A stretch of 64,000 bases of DNA from Rhizobacter terrae (lineage in GTDB: Bacteria; Pseudomonadota; Gammaproteobacteria; Burkholderiales; Burkholderiaceae_C), in contig NZ_QUSW01000003.1 in NCBI RefSeq assembly GCF_003852895.1, positions 434,001 to 498,000 of the forward strand, read 5' to 3'. Under the pieces are notes generated by a model. The model was not told the origin of the DNA. It saw only the letters and a program-made list of their open reading frames with translations, and made no database searches. This document shows positions 36,857 through 45,787 of this stretch, one piece after another; the stretch's first letter is position 1; every line of letters starts with the position of its first letter. The position numbers and the translations under genes were made by a program.

Positions 36857-37756
36857 TCAGTCCGCAGCTTCCATCGCGCAGTGCCCCATGAACGCCCGAA
36901 GCGAAGCAGGCAGTTGCCTGCGACTGGGATAGTAGAAATGGAATCCCGGTTGCACATGCCAGGCGGAACTCAGCACGGGCACCAGGCGGCCCGATTTCAG
37001 CGCCTGGGCGACTTCGCGCTCGAAGGTGTAGGCAATGCCGATGCCCTCCATTGCAGCCTGCGACATGCTCATGCTGTCGCTGACGGTTAGCGGGCCGTCC
37101 ACTTCCGCTTCGACCAAACGCCCCTTGCGCCGAAGCTCCCAGCGGTACATGGCACCGCTGGCAGGAAAACGGTAGCGGATGCAGTCGTGGTGCTTGAGGT
37201 CCTCGATGGTGCTGGGCAGGCCCTTGCGCTTGACGTAGGCCGGTGAGGCCACGAGGCAGGTCCGCTCGCTGCGGGTCAGCGGCACGGCCACCATGTCGCG
37301 CTGAACCGATTCGCCCAGGCGAATGCCGGCGTCGTATCCACCCGCCGCGATGTCGACGAAGCCATCGTTGAGCGTCAACTCGATGCGAACTGCCGGATGT
37401 TTGGCGAGGAAGCTCGCAAGTGGCTTCTTCAACAGCATGTGATAGACCACCTGCGGGGCGTTGATGCGCAGCTGTCCGCTCAATCCGTCGCGATACGGTT
37501 CCAGCTCGGTGCTTGCCGACAGCAGCTCGTCCACTGCCGGCCCCACCCGTCCCAAGTAGCGCTCACCGGCGTCGGTCAGTCCCACGCTTCGCGTCGTGCG
37601 ATGCAGCAGCCGCACCCCCAGCTTCTCCTCAAGCTGCTTCACCGCCTGGCTCACGGCCGGCGGCGTCACCTCCAACGCCGCGGCCGCAGCCGTGAAGCTG
37701 CGCTTATTCGCCACCATCACGAACGCCACCAGCCCATCCAGCTGCGTCAGTTTCAT
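36857..37756 (-). CDS. LysR-family transcriptional regulator
   Basis: A 299-residue LysR regulator: winged helix-turn-helix at residues 5-63 (FTAAAAALEVTPPAVSQAVKQLEEKLG), linker helix, and a substrate-binding domain from about 90. It is of the CrgA/AaeR-like subgroup common in Burkholderiales. It is divergent from the aldo/keto reductase gene across a 101-base gap, so it most likely controls that gene and itself. The gap contains CTTC-GT-GAAG, a short dyad that could be part of a LysR site. Confidence 0.93.
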   Translation of the reverse strand: MKLTQLDGLVAFVMVANKRSFTAAAAALEVTPPAVSQAVKQLEEKLGVRLLHRTTRSVGLTDAGERYLGRVGPAVDELLSASTELEPYRDGLSGQLRINAPQVVYHMLLKKPLASFLAKHPAVRIELTLNDGFVDIAAGGYDAGIRLGESVQRDMVAVPLTRSERTCLVASPAYVKRKGLPSTIEDLKHHDCIRYRFPASGAMYRWELRRKGRLVEAEVDGPLTVSDSMSMSQAAMEGIGIAYTFEREVAQALKSGRLVPVLSSAWHVQPGFHFYYPSRRQLPASLRAFMGHCAMEAAD

Positions 37757-37857
37757 TACAAAGCCATGCTTATCACTTCGTGAAGATTATGGCGATTTAT
37801 CTTCCCAACGCCACTGCGCACACTCCCTCCCATCGTCAACCGCACTGGGAGCATCGA

Positions 37858-38964
37858 ATGAGCCAGAACACCGCCTACTACACCCTCGGCCGCACCGGCC
37901 TGCGCGTCAGCCGCCTGTCGCTGGGCGTGATGACCTTCGGCACCGAATGGGGCTGGGGCTCCGACAAATCCGCCGCCCGCCGCATCTTCGACAGCTACGT
38001 CGAGCACGGTGGCAACTTCATCGACACCGCCGACGTCTACACCAACGGCACCAGCGAAACCTGGCTGGGCGAGTTCGTGAAGGAACGCGGCCTGCGCGAC
38101 CAGCTCGTCATCGCGAGCAAGTACACCTTCAACCTGGGCGACAAGAATGCCAACGGCGGCGGCAACGGCCGCAAGAACCTGATGCGTGCGGTCGAAGGCT
38201 CGCTCAAGCGCCTGAACACCGACTACCTCGACCTCTACTACCTGCACGCCTGGGACCAGGTCACGCCCGTGGAGGAAGTGATGCGCACCATGGACGACCT
38301 CGTGCGCAGCGGCAAGGTCCGCCACGTGGGCCTGTCCGATGTGCCGGCCTGGTACGCCGCCCGCGCGCAGACGCTGGCCGAATGGCGCGGCTACGAACCG
38401 GTGTCCGCGCTGCAGCTGCAGTACTCGCTGGTGGAGCGCAACCTGGAGCACGAGCACGCACGGGTCGCCACTGAACTGGGCATGGGCATCACCGTGTGGA
38501 GCCCGCTGGCCAGCGGGCTGCTCTCAGGCCGCTACCGCAAGGACGCCAAGCCCGACGGCCGCCTAGCCGCCATGCAGGGCAACGGCAACCCGGCCTTCCA
38601 GCACCTCACCGAGCGCAACTGGCGCATCGTCGAAGCGCTGGAGGACGTGGCGAACGAGGTGGACCGGCCGATGGCGCAGGTGGCGCTGAACTGGGTGGCG
38701 AACCGCCCGGGCGTGGCGAGTGTGATCGTCGGTGCGAGCAAGCCCGAGCAGCTGGATGTGAACCTGAAGGCGCTGGACTTCACGCTGCCGCCGGCACTCG
38801 TCCAGCGACTGGACGAAGCCAGCGCCGCGCCCGTGCCCTTTCCGTACTACTTCTTCACCAACGCCATGCAGGGAATGATGTACGGCGGCGCCACCGTGGG
38901 CGACAAGCCGGCGGGCTACACCGCCCCCGTGCTCATCAGCGGCACGGGCAGCGGGGTGGAGTGA
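37858..38964 (+). CDS. Aldo/keto reductase
   Basis: A 368-residue NADPH-dependent (beta/alpha)8 oxidoreductase. The catalytic tetrad is visible: Asp56 and Tyr61 (IDTADVYTNG), Lys88 (VIASKYTF) and His130 (LYYLHAWD). The nucleotide-binding end is VIVGASKPEQLDVN. It resembles the large bacterial aldo/keto reductase groups acting on aldehydes or aryl compounds; the substrate is unknown. The ATG at 37858 (MSQNTAYYTLGRTGLRVS) fits the family start. Confidence 0.93.
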   Translation: MSQNTAYYTLGRTGLRVSRLSLGVMTFGTEWGWGSDKSAARRIFDSYVEHGGNFIDTADVYTNGTSETWLGEFVKERGLRDQLVIASKYTFNLGDKNANGGGNGRKNLMRAVEGSLKRLNTDYLDLYYLHAWDQVTPVEEVMRTMDDLVRSGKVRHVGLSDVPAWYAARAQTLAEWRGYEPVSALQLQYSLVERNLEHEHARVATELGMGITVWSPLASGLLSGRYRKDAKPDGRLAAMQGNGNPAFQHLTERNWRIVEALEDVANEVDRPMAQVALNWVANRPGVASVIVGASKPEQLDVNLKALDFTLPPALVQRLDEASAAPVPFPYYFFTNAMQGMMYGGATVGDKPAGYTAPVLISGTGSGVE

Positions 38965-38988
38965 ACCTGGAAGGAACCGGCTGGCCGT

Positions 38989-39171
38989 TCAGGCTGGCCG
39001 GAAATACCGCGCTTCCAGCGTCTTGGCATTGGTCAGGTGCAGCCTGACCATCAGCCGCTCCATCCAGGTCAGCGGCTGGATGCGGCCATCCGGCAGCGCC
39101 AGCACGGGCCCGAGGATGGGCTCGTCTTCGATCTTGGACTCCTGGTACTCGCGGGCCTGGGGTGCGTTCAT
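38989..39171 (-). CDS. Hypothetical protein, 60 residues
   Basis: A small acidic-to-neutral protein (MNAPQAREYQESKIEDEPIL) with a basic C-terminal helix (TWMERLMVRLHLTNAKTLEA) ending RYFRPA. No signal peptide or known motif. An AGGAGC ribosome binding site precedes the ATG. Codon use looks normal for the region, so it is probably expressed. It sits alone behind a 66-base nested palindrome that may control it. I do not recognise the family. Confidence 0.65.
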   Translation of the reverse strand: MNAPQAREYQESKIEDEPILGPVLALPDGRIQPLTWMERLMVRLHLTNAKTLEARYFRPA

Positions 39172-39196
39172 GGCGAAAGCTCCTCGCGTGAAAGAG

Positions 39197-39262
39197 TGAC
39201 TGGAACCGATGCGATGACGCCACATGGCGTAACCATGTGTAGTTTATGGTGGCTTCCAGTCA
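39197..39262. repeat. Nested palindromic structure upstream of the 60-residue gene
   Basis: Three nested inverted-repeat pairs: TGACTGGAA (39197-39205) with TTCCAGTCA (39254-39262); GCCAC (39219-39223) with GTGGC (39249-39253); and ACATGG (39222-39227) with CCATGT (39233-39238). It lies in the 5' region of the minus-strand 60-residue gene. It could be a structured leader or an operator array. Confidence 0.6.
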
Positions 39263-39322
39263 GCCGGGCACTTGTTACCTAGGGACTCCCGACGGCTTGA
39301 ATGGGTATCCGAACATCGCATG

Positions 39323-39349
39323 AAAAAAGGCCGCCTCGTGGCGGCCTTT
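39323..39349 (-). terminator. Intrinsic terminator after MHS transporter gene
   Basis: On the minus strand, stem AAAGGCCGCC / GGCGGCCTTT with a 4-nt loop runs into six T residues, 20 bases after the transporter stop codon. Confidence 0.9.
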
Positions 39350-39368
39350 GGACATCGGCAAACCGGCG

Positions 39369-40715
39369 TCAGTCGCGCACGGCGGACATCATGGCCTTGT
39401 TCACCCGCAGCGCCAGCAGCGTGCACACCACGCCCGACAGCAGGTACAGGCTCACCGCCACCAAGCCGAACTTCGCGGACAGTCCCAGCGCGACCAGCGG
39501 GGCAAAGGCCGCGCCGATCAGCCAGGCCAGGTCCGCCGTCAGCGCGGCACCGGTGTAGCGGAAGTGCGGCAGGAAGTTGGAGGTGACCGAGCCGGCCGAT
39601 TGCCCGTAGGACAGGCCCAGGAGCACGAAGCCGATGAGGATGTAGGCGTTCTCGCCTGCATCGCCGCCGCTGCCCAGCAGCCACGGCGCCACGATGCTGA
39701 ACACGCCGATCAGCACCGCCACGGTGCCCAGCGTGCGGCGCCGGCCGATCTTGTCGGCGACCAGGCCCGACACCAGCATGGCCACCGCGCCCAGCACCGC
39801 CCCGAACAGCTCCACCGACAGGAACTGCCCGATCTCCTGCTGCGAGTAGAGGTTGATCCACGACAGCGGGAACACGGTCACCAGGTGGAACAGCGCGTAG
39901 CTGGCCAGCGCGGCGAAGGCGCCGATGAAGACGTTGGAGCCTTGCTGCGAGAACAGCTCGCCCACGTTGCAGGGGTCGAGCTCGTGCTCGTCCATCTGCT
40001 TCTCGTACTCATGCGTCACCACCAGCCGCAAGCGCGCGAACAGCGCCACGACGTTGATGGCGAAGGCGGCGAAGAAGGGATAGCGCCAGCCCCAGGTGAG
40101 GAAGTCCTCACTTGAAAGATTGCCCCACAGGTAGGCAAAGATGCCGCACGCCACGAAGAAGCCCAGCGGTGCACCGAGTTGGCCGAGCATGGCGTACCAG
40201 CCGCGGCGCTTTTCCGGGGCGTTGAGGGCCAGCAGCGACGGCAGGCCGTCCCACGAACCGCCGGTGGCCAGCCCCTGGCCGATGCGTGCCAGCGTCAGCA
40301 GCACGACGGCCAGCACGCCGGCACTGGCGTAGCCGGGCAGCAGGGCCATGCCCACGGTGGAGGTGCCCAGCAGGAAGAGGGCGACGGTCAGCTTGGTGCT
40401 GCGGCCGAAATGGTCCTGGATCTTCATGCCCACCAGCGTGCCGATGGGGCGCACCACGAAGGCCAGCGCCAGCAGCGCGAAGGCGTAAAGCGTGCCGTGC
40501 AGCTTGTCCACGAACGGGAAGAACACCGCCGGAAAGACCAGCACGGACGCGATGCCGTACGTGAAGAAGTCGAAATATTCGGAAGCTCTGCCTATAACGA
40601 CACCAACGGCAATGTCGCCGGGCGCGACGCTTGCTGCGTCGTCGCGCGGGTCCTGGGCGGTGGGCATGGAGGCAGCGGAATGGGCGGGATGGAGAGCGTG
40701 GGTTCCAGAGGTCAT
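39369..40715 (-). CDS. MFS transporter, metabolite:H+ symporter (MHS) type
   Basis: A 448-residue inner-membrane transporter with about 12 helices. The first-helix motif GVVIGRASEYFDFFTYG, the loop 2-3 motif VVRPIGTLVGMKIQDHFGR and the RIGQGLATGGSWDG helix-4 region place it with the MHS group that takes up organic acids, proline/betaine or shikimate-like solutes. The loop 8-9 repeat is VADKIGRRRTLG. The substrate is unknown. A later in-frame ATG (40667) is an alternative start. It is divergent from cyoA. Confidence 0.9.
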   Translation of the reverse strand: MTSGTHALHPAHSAASMPTAQDPRDDAASVAPGDIAVGVVIGRASEYFDFFTYGIASVLVFPAVFFPFVDKLHGTLYAFALLALAFVVRPIGTLVGMKIQDHFGRSTKLTVALFLLGTSTVGMALLPGYASAGVLAVVLLTLARIGQGLATGGSWDGLPSLLALNAPEKRRGWYAMLGQLGAPLGFFVACGIFAYLWGNLSSEDFLTWGWRYPFFAAFAINVVALFARLRLVVTHEYEKQMDEHELDPCNVGELFSQQGSNVFIGAFAALASYALFHLVTVFPLSWINLYSQQEIGQFLSVELFGAVLGAVAMLVSGLVADKIGRRRTLGTVAVLIGVFSIVAPWLLGSGGDAGENAYILIGFVLLGLSYGQSAGSVTSNFLPHFRYTGAALTADLAWLIGAAFAPLVALGLSAKFGLVAVSLYLLSGVVCTLLALRVNKAMMSAVRD

Positions 40716-40750
40716 GGGCAGTTACTTCGGGCTGCCAGGCGCGGGGCCTG

Positions 40751-40763
40751 GGACAAAATGTCC
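40751..40763. promoter_or_regulatory. Palindrome in the MHS transporter/cyoA intergenic region
   Basis: Perfect inverted repeat GGACA-AAA-TGTCC. It is centred about 18 bp from a second palindrome in the same divergent promoter region. The binding protein is unknown. Confidence 0.55.
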
Positions 40764-40768
40764 AATCG

Positions 40769-40782
40769 TTGACTTGGGTCAA
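40769..40782. promoter_or_regulatory. FNR/CRP-like palindrome upstream of cyoA
   Basis: Perfect inverted repeat TTGAC-TTGG-GTCAA, which matches the FNR/ANR consensus TTGAT-N4-ATCAA except at the inner base of each half. Oxygen-dependent control of a terminal oxidase by FNR is well known, so the position is suggestive. The left half could also be a -35 element. Confidence 0.55.
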
Positions 40783-40841
40783 TGAAGATACATTCCGCCC
40801 AAAAGCGCAAGCCTCGTTTTCCCGCGCGCTCGGAAACCCGG

Positions 40842-41924
40842 ATGTATCCTCCTCGCCCCCTTCGAACTCTCGCGGCACTGGCCGGGCTGACCAGCCTGGG
40901 CCTGCTGGCCGGCTGTGACCTGGTGGTGATGAAGCCGCATGGCGACATCGCCGCCCAGCAATCGCAGCTCATCGTCACCTCCACCTTGCTGATGCTGCTG
41001 ATCATCATTCCGGTGATCGCGCTGACGCTGCTGTTTGCCTGGCGGTATCGCCAATCCAACACGCAGGCAAGCTACGAGCCCGACTGGGACCACTCGACCC
41101 GCCTCGAACTCGTGATCTGGGGCGCGCCGCTGCTCATCATCATCGCCCTGGGCGCGATCACCTGGATCAGCACCCACAAGCTGGACCCGTACCGCCCGCT
41201 GGATCGCATCGACGCCACCCGGCCGATCGCCAAGAGCAGCGCCGAGGCCAAACCCCTGGTGGTGCAGGTCGTGGCCCTGGACTGGAAGTGGCTGTTCCTC
41301 TACCCGGAGCAGGGCATCGCCACCGTCAACGAACTCGCCGCGCCGGTGGACCGGCCCATCGAGTTCCACATCACCTCCTCCACGGTGATGAACGCCTTCT
41401 ACATCCCCGAGCTGGCCGGCATGATCTACGCGATGCCGGGCATGGAGACCAAGCTGCATGCGGTCATCAACAAGCCGGGCGAGTACGCCGGCCTGTCGGC
41501 CAACTACAGCGGCGCGGGCTTCTCGAACATGCGCTTCACCTTCCATGGCCTGTCGAACGACGACTTCGCCAAGTGGGTCGAGGCCAACAAGTCCAAGGGC
41601 GACCCGCTCACGCGCGATGCCTTCCTGAAGCTGGAACAGCCCAGCGAACGCGAGCCGGTGCGCCGCTACGCCAAGGTCGACGGCGGCCTCTGGGGCGCCA
41701 TCCTCAACCGCTGTGTCGATGGCAAGAAGATGTGCGTGAGCCAGATGGCCGCCATCGACGCCGCCGGCGGCCTGGGCAAGGGCGGCGTGTCCGGCCTGAT
41801 GAGCCAGCCCTGGAAGACTGAGGACGGCACGACGAAGCAACGCACCGTGGTGGCCGCGCTGTGCACGCCCACCAACCCGACCGGCGAGCCGCTGCCCGCG
41901 AGCAGCGAAGCCCGGCAGCCCTGA
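40842..41924 (+). CDS. cyoA: Cytochrome bo3 ubiquinol oxidase subunit II
   Basis: A 360-residue lipoprotein subunit of the quinol oxidase. Lipobox LLAGC near residue 25 gives the mature lipidated Cys. Two membrane helices follow (LLMLLIIIPVIALTLLFAW and APLLIIIALGAITWIS), then a periplasmic cupredoxin domain. It lacks the Cys/His CuA ligands of cytochrome c oxidases (NAFYIPELAGMIYAMPGM replaces the copper loop), as expected for a quinol enzyme. The C-terminal extension is longer than in E. coli. The start at 40842 gives a normal lipoprotein signal; 40782 overlaps the palindrome. Confidence 0.95.
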   Translation: MYPPRPLRTLAALAGLTSLGLLAGCDLVVMKPHGDIAAQQSQLIVTSTLLMLLIIIPVIALTLLFAWRYRQSNTQASYEPDWDHSTRLELVIWGAPLLIIIALGAITWISTHKLDPYRPLDRIDATRPIAKSSAEAKPLVVQVVALDWKWLFLYPEQGIATVNELAAPVDRPIEFHITSSTVMNAFYIPELAGMIYAMPGMETKLHAVINKPGEYAGLSANYSGAGFSNMRFTFHGLSNDDFAKWVEANKSKGDPLTRDAFLKLEQPSEREPVRRYAKVDGGLWGAILNRCVDGKKMCVSQMAAIDAAGGLGKGGVSGLMSQPWKTEDGTTKQRTVVAALCTPTNPTGEPLPASSEARQP

Positions 41925-41978
41925 TGTGAACCGGCCCGGCCGCATTCCGCACCGGGCCCTTGAACGACGAGACCGACG

Positions 41979-43979
41979 ATGTCCAACGATCTCAGCCACC
42001 TCCTCCTGGGGCGACTCAGCTGGGAAGCCATTCCCTATCACGAGCCCATCCTCCTTGCCACCTTCGCGGCCGTGGCGCTGGGCGGCTTGGGGCTGCTGGC
42101 GCTGCTCACCAAGTTCAAGCTGTGGGGTCCGCTGTGGCGCGACTGGGTCTGCAGCATCGACCACAAGAAGATCGGCATCATGTACATCGCGCTGGGCATC
42201 GTGATGCTGCTGCGCGGCTTCGCCGACGCGATCATGATGCGCGCCCACCAGGCCATGGCCTTCGGCGACAACCCGGGCTTCCTGCCGCCGCACCACTACG
42301 ACCAGATCTTCACCGCCCACGGCGTGATCATGATCTTCTTCGTGGCCATGCCGCTGGTCACTGGCTTCATGAACTACGTGGTGCCGCTGCAGATCGGCGC
42401 ACGTGACGTGGCCTTCCCGTTCCTGAACAACTTCAGCTTCTGGATGACCGCCGGCGGCGCGGGCCTGGTGATGGTCTCGCTGTTCGTGGGCGAGTTCGCA
42501 CGCACCGGCTGGCTGGCCTACCCGCCGCTGTCGGGCCTCATGGCCAGCCCCGACGTGGGGGTGGACTACTACCTGTGGTCATTGCAGGTGGCGGGCATCG
42601 GCACCACGCTGTCGGGCATCAACCTCATCGCCACCATCATCAAGATGCGCGCGCCCGGCATGACGATGATGAAGATGCCGGTGTTCACCTGGACCTCGCT
42701 GTGCACCAACGTGCTGATCGTCGCGACCTTCCCGGTGCTGGCCGCCACGCTGGCCCTGCTCACCGCTGACCGCTACCTGGGCACCGCCTTCTTCACGAAC
42801 GACCTGGGCGGCAACGCCATGCTGTACGTGAACCTCATCTGGATCTGGGGCCACCCGGAGGTCTACATCCTCGTGCTGCCGGTGTTCGGCATCTTCTCGG
42901 AAGTGGTGTCGACCTTCAGCCGCAAGAAGCTCTTCGGCTACGCGTCGATGGTGTACGCCACCGTGGTGATCACCATCTTGTCGTACCTGGTGTGGCTGCA
43001 TCACTTCTTCACCATGGGCTCGGGCGCGAGCGTGAACTCCTTCTTCGGGATCACGACGATGATCATCTCGATCCCGACCGGCGCGAAGATCTTCAACTGG
43101 CTGTTCACCATGTACCGCGGCCGCATCCAGTTCACGGTGCCCATGCTGTGGACGGTGGGCTTCATGGTCACCTTCGTGATCGGCGGCATGACCGGCGTGC
43201 TGCTGGCCGTGCCGGCGGCGGACTTCGTGCTGCACAACAGCCTCTTCCTCATCGCGCACTTCCACAACGTGATCATCGGCGGCGTGGTGTTCGGCATCTT
43301 CGCGGGCATCAACTACTGGTTCCCCAAGGCCTTCGGCTACAAGCTCGACGAGTTCTGGGGCAAGTGCTCGTTCTGGTTCTGGCTGACCGGCTTCTGGGTC
43401 GCGTTCACGCCGCTGTACGTGCTGGGCCTGATGGGCGTGACGCGCCGCGTGAGCCACTTCGAGGACCCGTCGCTGCAGATCTGGTTCGTCATCGCCGCCT
43501 TCGGCGCGGTGCTGGTGGCGCTGGGCATCGCGAGCTTCCTCATCCAGCTGGCGGTGAGCTTCATGCGCCGCGAGCAGCTGCGCGACGTGACCGGCGACCC
43601 GTGGGAAGGCCGCACGCTGGAATGGTCCACCGCCTCGCCGCCGCCGGACTACAACTTCGCCTTCACGCCCATCGTTCATGAGCAGGATGCGTGGCACGAC
43701 ATGAAGAAGCGCGGCGCGGGCCGCCCGACCAGCGGCTTCAGGCGCATCCACATGCCCAGGAACACGGGCGCCGGTTTCATCATCGCCATGCTCGCCACGG
43801 CCTGCGGCTTCGCGCTGATCTGGCACATGTGGATCCCGGTGGCGGTGCTGTTCGCGGCCACGGTGCTCGCGGCCATCGTCCACACCTTCAACTACGACCG
43901 CGACTTCCACATCGAGGCGGATGCCGTCACGCGCAGTGAAGACGTCCGCACCGCGGCCCTGGCTGCACCTGCAGCCTGA
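41979..43979 (+). CDS. cyoB: Cytochrome bo3 ubiquinol oxidase subunit I
   Basis: A 666-residue catalytic subunit with about 15 helices, reducing O2 to water with quinol and pumping protons. Low-spin haem ligand His114 (FTAHGVIM), CuB ligand His292 cross-linked to Tyr296 (WGHPEVY), and CuB ligands His341/His342 (LHHFF) are intact and offset by 8 from E. coli CyoB. The HFHNVIIGG segment holds the haem ligands near residue 430. It is followed 19 bases later by cyoC. Confidence 0.98.
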   Translation: MSNDLSHLLLGRLSWEAIPYHEPILLATFAAVALGGLGLLALLTKFKLWGPLWRDWVCSIDHKKIGIMYIALGIVMLLRGFADAIMMRAHQAMAFGDNPGFLPPHHYDQIFTAHGVIMIFFVAMPLVTGFMNYVVPLQIGARDVAFPFLNNFSFWMTAGGAGLVMVSLFVGEFARTGWLAYPPLSGLMASPDVGVDYYLWSLQVAGIGTTLSGINLIATIIKMRAPGMTMMKMPVFTWTSLCTNVLIVATFPVLAATLALLTADRYLGTAFFTNDLGGNAMLYVNLIWIWGHPEVYILVLPVFGIFSEVVSTFSRKKLFGYASMVYATVVITILSYLVWLHHFFTMGSGASVNSFFGITTMIISIPTGAKIFNWLFTMYRGRIQFTVPMLWTVGFMVTFVIGGMTGVLLAVPAADFVLHNSLFLIAHFHNVIIGGVVFGIFAGINYWFPKAFGYKLDEFWGKCSFWFWLTGFWVAFTPLYVLGLMGVTRRVSHFEDPSLQIWFVIAAFGAVLVALGIASFLIQLAVSFMRREQLRDVTGDPWEGRTLEWSTASPPPDYNFAFTPIVHEQDAWHDMKKRGAGRPTSGFRRIHMPRNTGAGFIIAMLATACGFALIWHMWIPVAVLFAATVLAAIVHTFNYDRDFHIEADAVTRSEDVRTAALAAPAA

Positions 43980-43998
43980 CCCGCCCGAGAGTTCGACC

Positions 43999-44622
43999 AT
44001 GAGTTCCACCACCCTCGCGACCCCCGGCGCAGCGCCGGTCTTCTACGACAACGGTGACCACCACCCCGAGCAGGGCACGCTGCTGGGCTTCTGGCTCTAC
44101 CTGATGAGCGACTGCCTGGTGTTCGCCGTGCTGTTCGCGGTGTACGCCGTGCTGGGCCGAAGCTACGCGGCCGGCCCCTCGGGCGCTGATTTGTTCGAGC
44201 TGCCGCTGGTGGCCACCAACACCGCGCTGCTGCTGTTCTCGTCGATCACCTATGGCTTTGCCATGATCTCGATGCAGCACGGCAAGAAGGGCGGCGTGCT
44301 GGCGTGGCTCGCCATCACCGGCCTGTTCGGCCTGGGCTTCCTGTCGATCGAAATCTGGGAGTTCGCGCACCTCATCCACGAAGGCGCCGGCCCGCAGCGC
44401 AGCGCCTTCCTGTCATCGTTCTTCACGCTGGTGGGCACGCACGGCCTGCACGTCACCTTCGGCACCATCTGGCTGGTGACGCTGATGGTGCAGGTCAACA
44501 AGCTGGGCCTGACCACGCCGAACAAGCGCCGCCTGGTGTGCCTGTCGATGTTCTGGCACTTCCTGGACGTCGTGTGGATCGGCGTGTTCACGTTTGTCTA
44601 CCTGATGGGAGTGTTGCCATGA
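43999..44622 (+). CDS. cyoC: Cytochrome bo3 ubiquinol oxidase subunit III
   Basis: A 207-residue five-helix subunit III ([19 protein letters not shown], then [32 protein letters not shown] and [18 protein letters not shown]), all typical of CyoC. It stabilises subunit I. The start [10 protein letters not shown] at 43999 follows a GAGAG element. The stop overlaps the cyoD start as ATGA. Confidence 0.97.
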   Translation: MSSTTLATPGAAPVFYDNGDHHPEQGTLLGFWLYLMSDCLVFAVLFAVYAVLGRSYAAGPSGADLFELPLVATNTALLLFSSITYGFAMISMQHGKKGGVLAWLAITGLFGLGFLSIEIWEFAHLIHEGAGPQRSAFLSSFFTLVGTHGLHVTFGTIWLVTLMVQVNKLGLTTPNKRRLVCLSMFWHFLDVVWIGVFTFVYLMGVLP

Positions 44623-45008
44623 GCGCAGACCACAACCACGATCACTCGCACGACGACCACCACGACGACATCGGCTACCACGCCACCGTCAAGGGCTACG
44701 TCATCGGCTTCCTGCTGTCAGTGGTGCTCACCGCCATTCCGTTCTGGCTGGTGATGGGCAAGGTGCTGCCCACGCCGCGCCTCACCGCCTTCGTCATCCT
44801 CGCGTTCGCCGCGGTGCAGATGGTGGTGCACATGATCTATTTCCTCCACCTGAACGCGAAGGTGGAAGGTGGTTGGTCGCTGCTGGCGCTGACCTTCACT
44901 GGCGCGCTGGTGATCATCATGCTGGCCGGCTCCATCTGGGTGATGTTCCACATGAACGCCAACATGATGCCCATGGCCGATCCGCAGGTCATGCGCAACA
45001 TGCCCTGA
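44619..45008 (+). CDS. cyoD: Cytochrome bo3 ubiquinol oxidase subunit IV
   Basis: A 129-residue small subunit with three membrane helices ([60 protein letters not shown]). The N-terminus is unusually His/Asp-rich ([13 protein letters not shown], residues 5-17) and might bind metal. CyoD assists assembly of the CuB site. It is coupled to cyoC, and SURF1 starts two bases after its stop. Confidence 0.96.
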   Translation: MSADHNHDHSHDDHHDDIGYHATVKGYVIGFLLSVVLTAIPFWLVMGKVLPTPRLTAFVILAFAAVQMVVHMIYFLHLNAKVEGGWSLLALTFTGALVIIMLAGSIWVMFHMNANMMPMADPQVMRNMP

Positions 45009-45010
45009 CC

Positions 45011-45787
45011 ATGGACGAGGACCCTGCGCGCTCGCCCCGTCCGCCCCGCGCCTTGTCGGCGCTGGTGGGGCTGGCTGCGCTGGTGTTCCTGGTGCTGATG
45101 GCGCTGGGCGTGTGGCAGATTCACCGCCTGGCCTGGAAGGAAGACCTGATCGACCGGGTGCAGCGGCATGTGAATGCCGCACCCGTGGCCGTACCGGCCC
45201 AGCCGGCGTGGAACTCGCTGACCCGCGAGAACCATGAATACTTGCGAGTCGAAGTGCGCGGCGAATACGACTTCACCCGCGAAGCGCTGGTGCAGGCCAC
45301 CACCGAACTCGGGGCCGGCCACTGGGTGCTGACACCCCTGCGCGGCGCCGACGGCTTCACCGTGCTCGTCAACCGTGGCTTCGTGCCCACCGGCCTGCCC
45401 AACAGCCGCTGGACCATGCCCGCCGGCGAGCAGCGCGTGGTGGGCCTGCTGCGCTTCACCGAACCGGACGGCAGCATCCTTCGCGCCAACGACGTGGCGC
45501 ACGACCGCTGGTACTCGCGCGACGTGGCGGCCATCGCCGGCTCGCGCCGCATCGCGGGGCCGGTGGCGCCCTACTTCGTCGATGCGGTGGCCGACGCCGC
45601 CACGCTGCAGGCCTGGCCGCGCCCGGGCCTCACGGTGCTGCGCTTCAGCAACAATCACCTGGTCTACGCCCTCACCTGGTTCGCGCTGGCCGCCATGGTC
45701 GCCAGCGCCATCGTCTACCTGGTGATGGACGAGCGACGCTTGCGACGCCTTGCCGGAGACCACCAACTTGCCGCTGCCCACCACTGA
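45011..45787 (+). CDS. SURF1-family oxidase assembly protein
   Basis: A 258-residue SURF1 protein: N-terminal helix ALVGLAALVFLVLMALGVWQ, the family signature GVWQIHRLAWKEDLI, the central periplasmic domain (YDFTREALVQATTELGAGHW; TVLVNRGFVPTG) and a C-terminal helix followed by the signature HLVYALTWFALAAMV. SURF1 delivers haem to subunit I of haem-copper oxidases. Its place in the cyo operon suggests service to the quinol oxidase. The following kinase frame overlaps its 3' end. Confidence 0.93.
   Translation: MDEDPARSPRPPRALSALVGLAALVFLVLMALGVWQIHRLAWKEDLIDRVQRHVNAAPVAVPAQPAWNSLTRENHEYLRVEVRGEYDFTREALVQATTELGAGHWVLTPLRGADGFTVLVNRGFVPTGLPNSRWTMPAGEQRVVGLLRFTEPDGSILRANDVAHDRWYSRDVAAIAGSRRIAGPVAPYFVDAVADAATLQAWPRPGLTVLRFSNNHLVYALTWFALAAMVASAIVYLVMDERRLRRLAGDHQLAAAHH

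Noticed and set aside
37757-37857. LysR binding site in the regulator/aldo-keto reductase gap
   Set aside because: Only a 4-bp dyad (CTTC-GT-GAAG) is visible. It does not extend to a convincing T-N11-A site.
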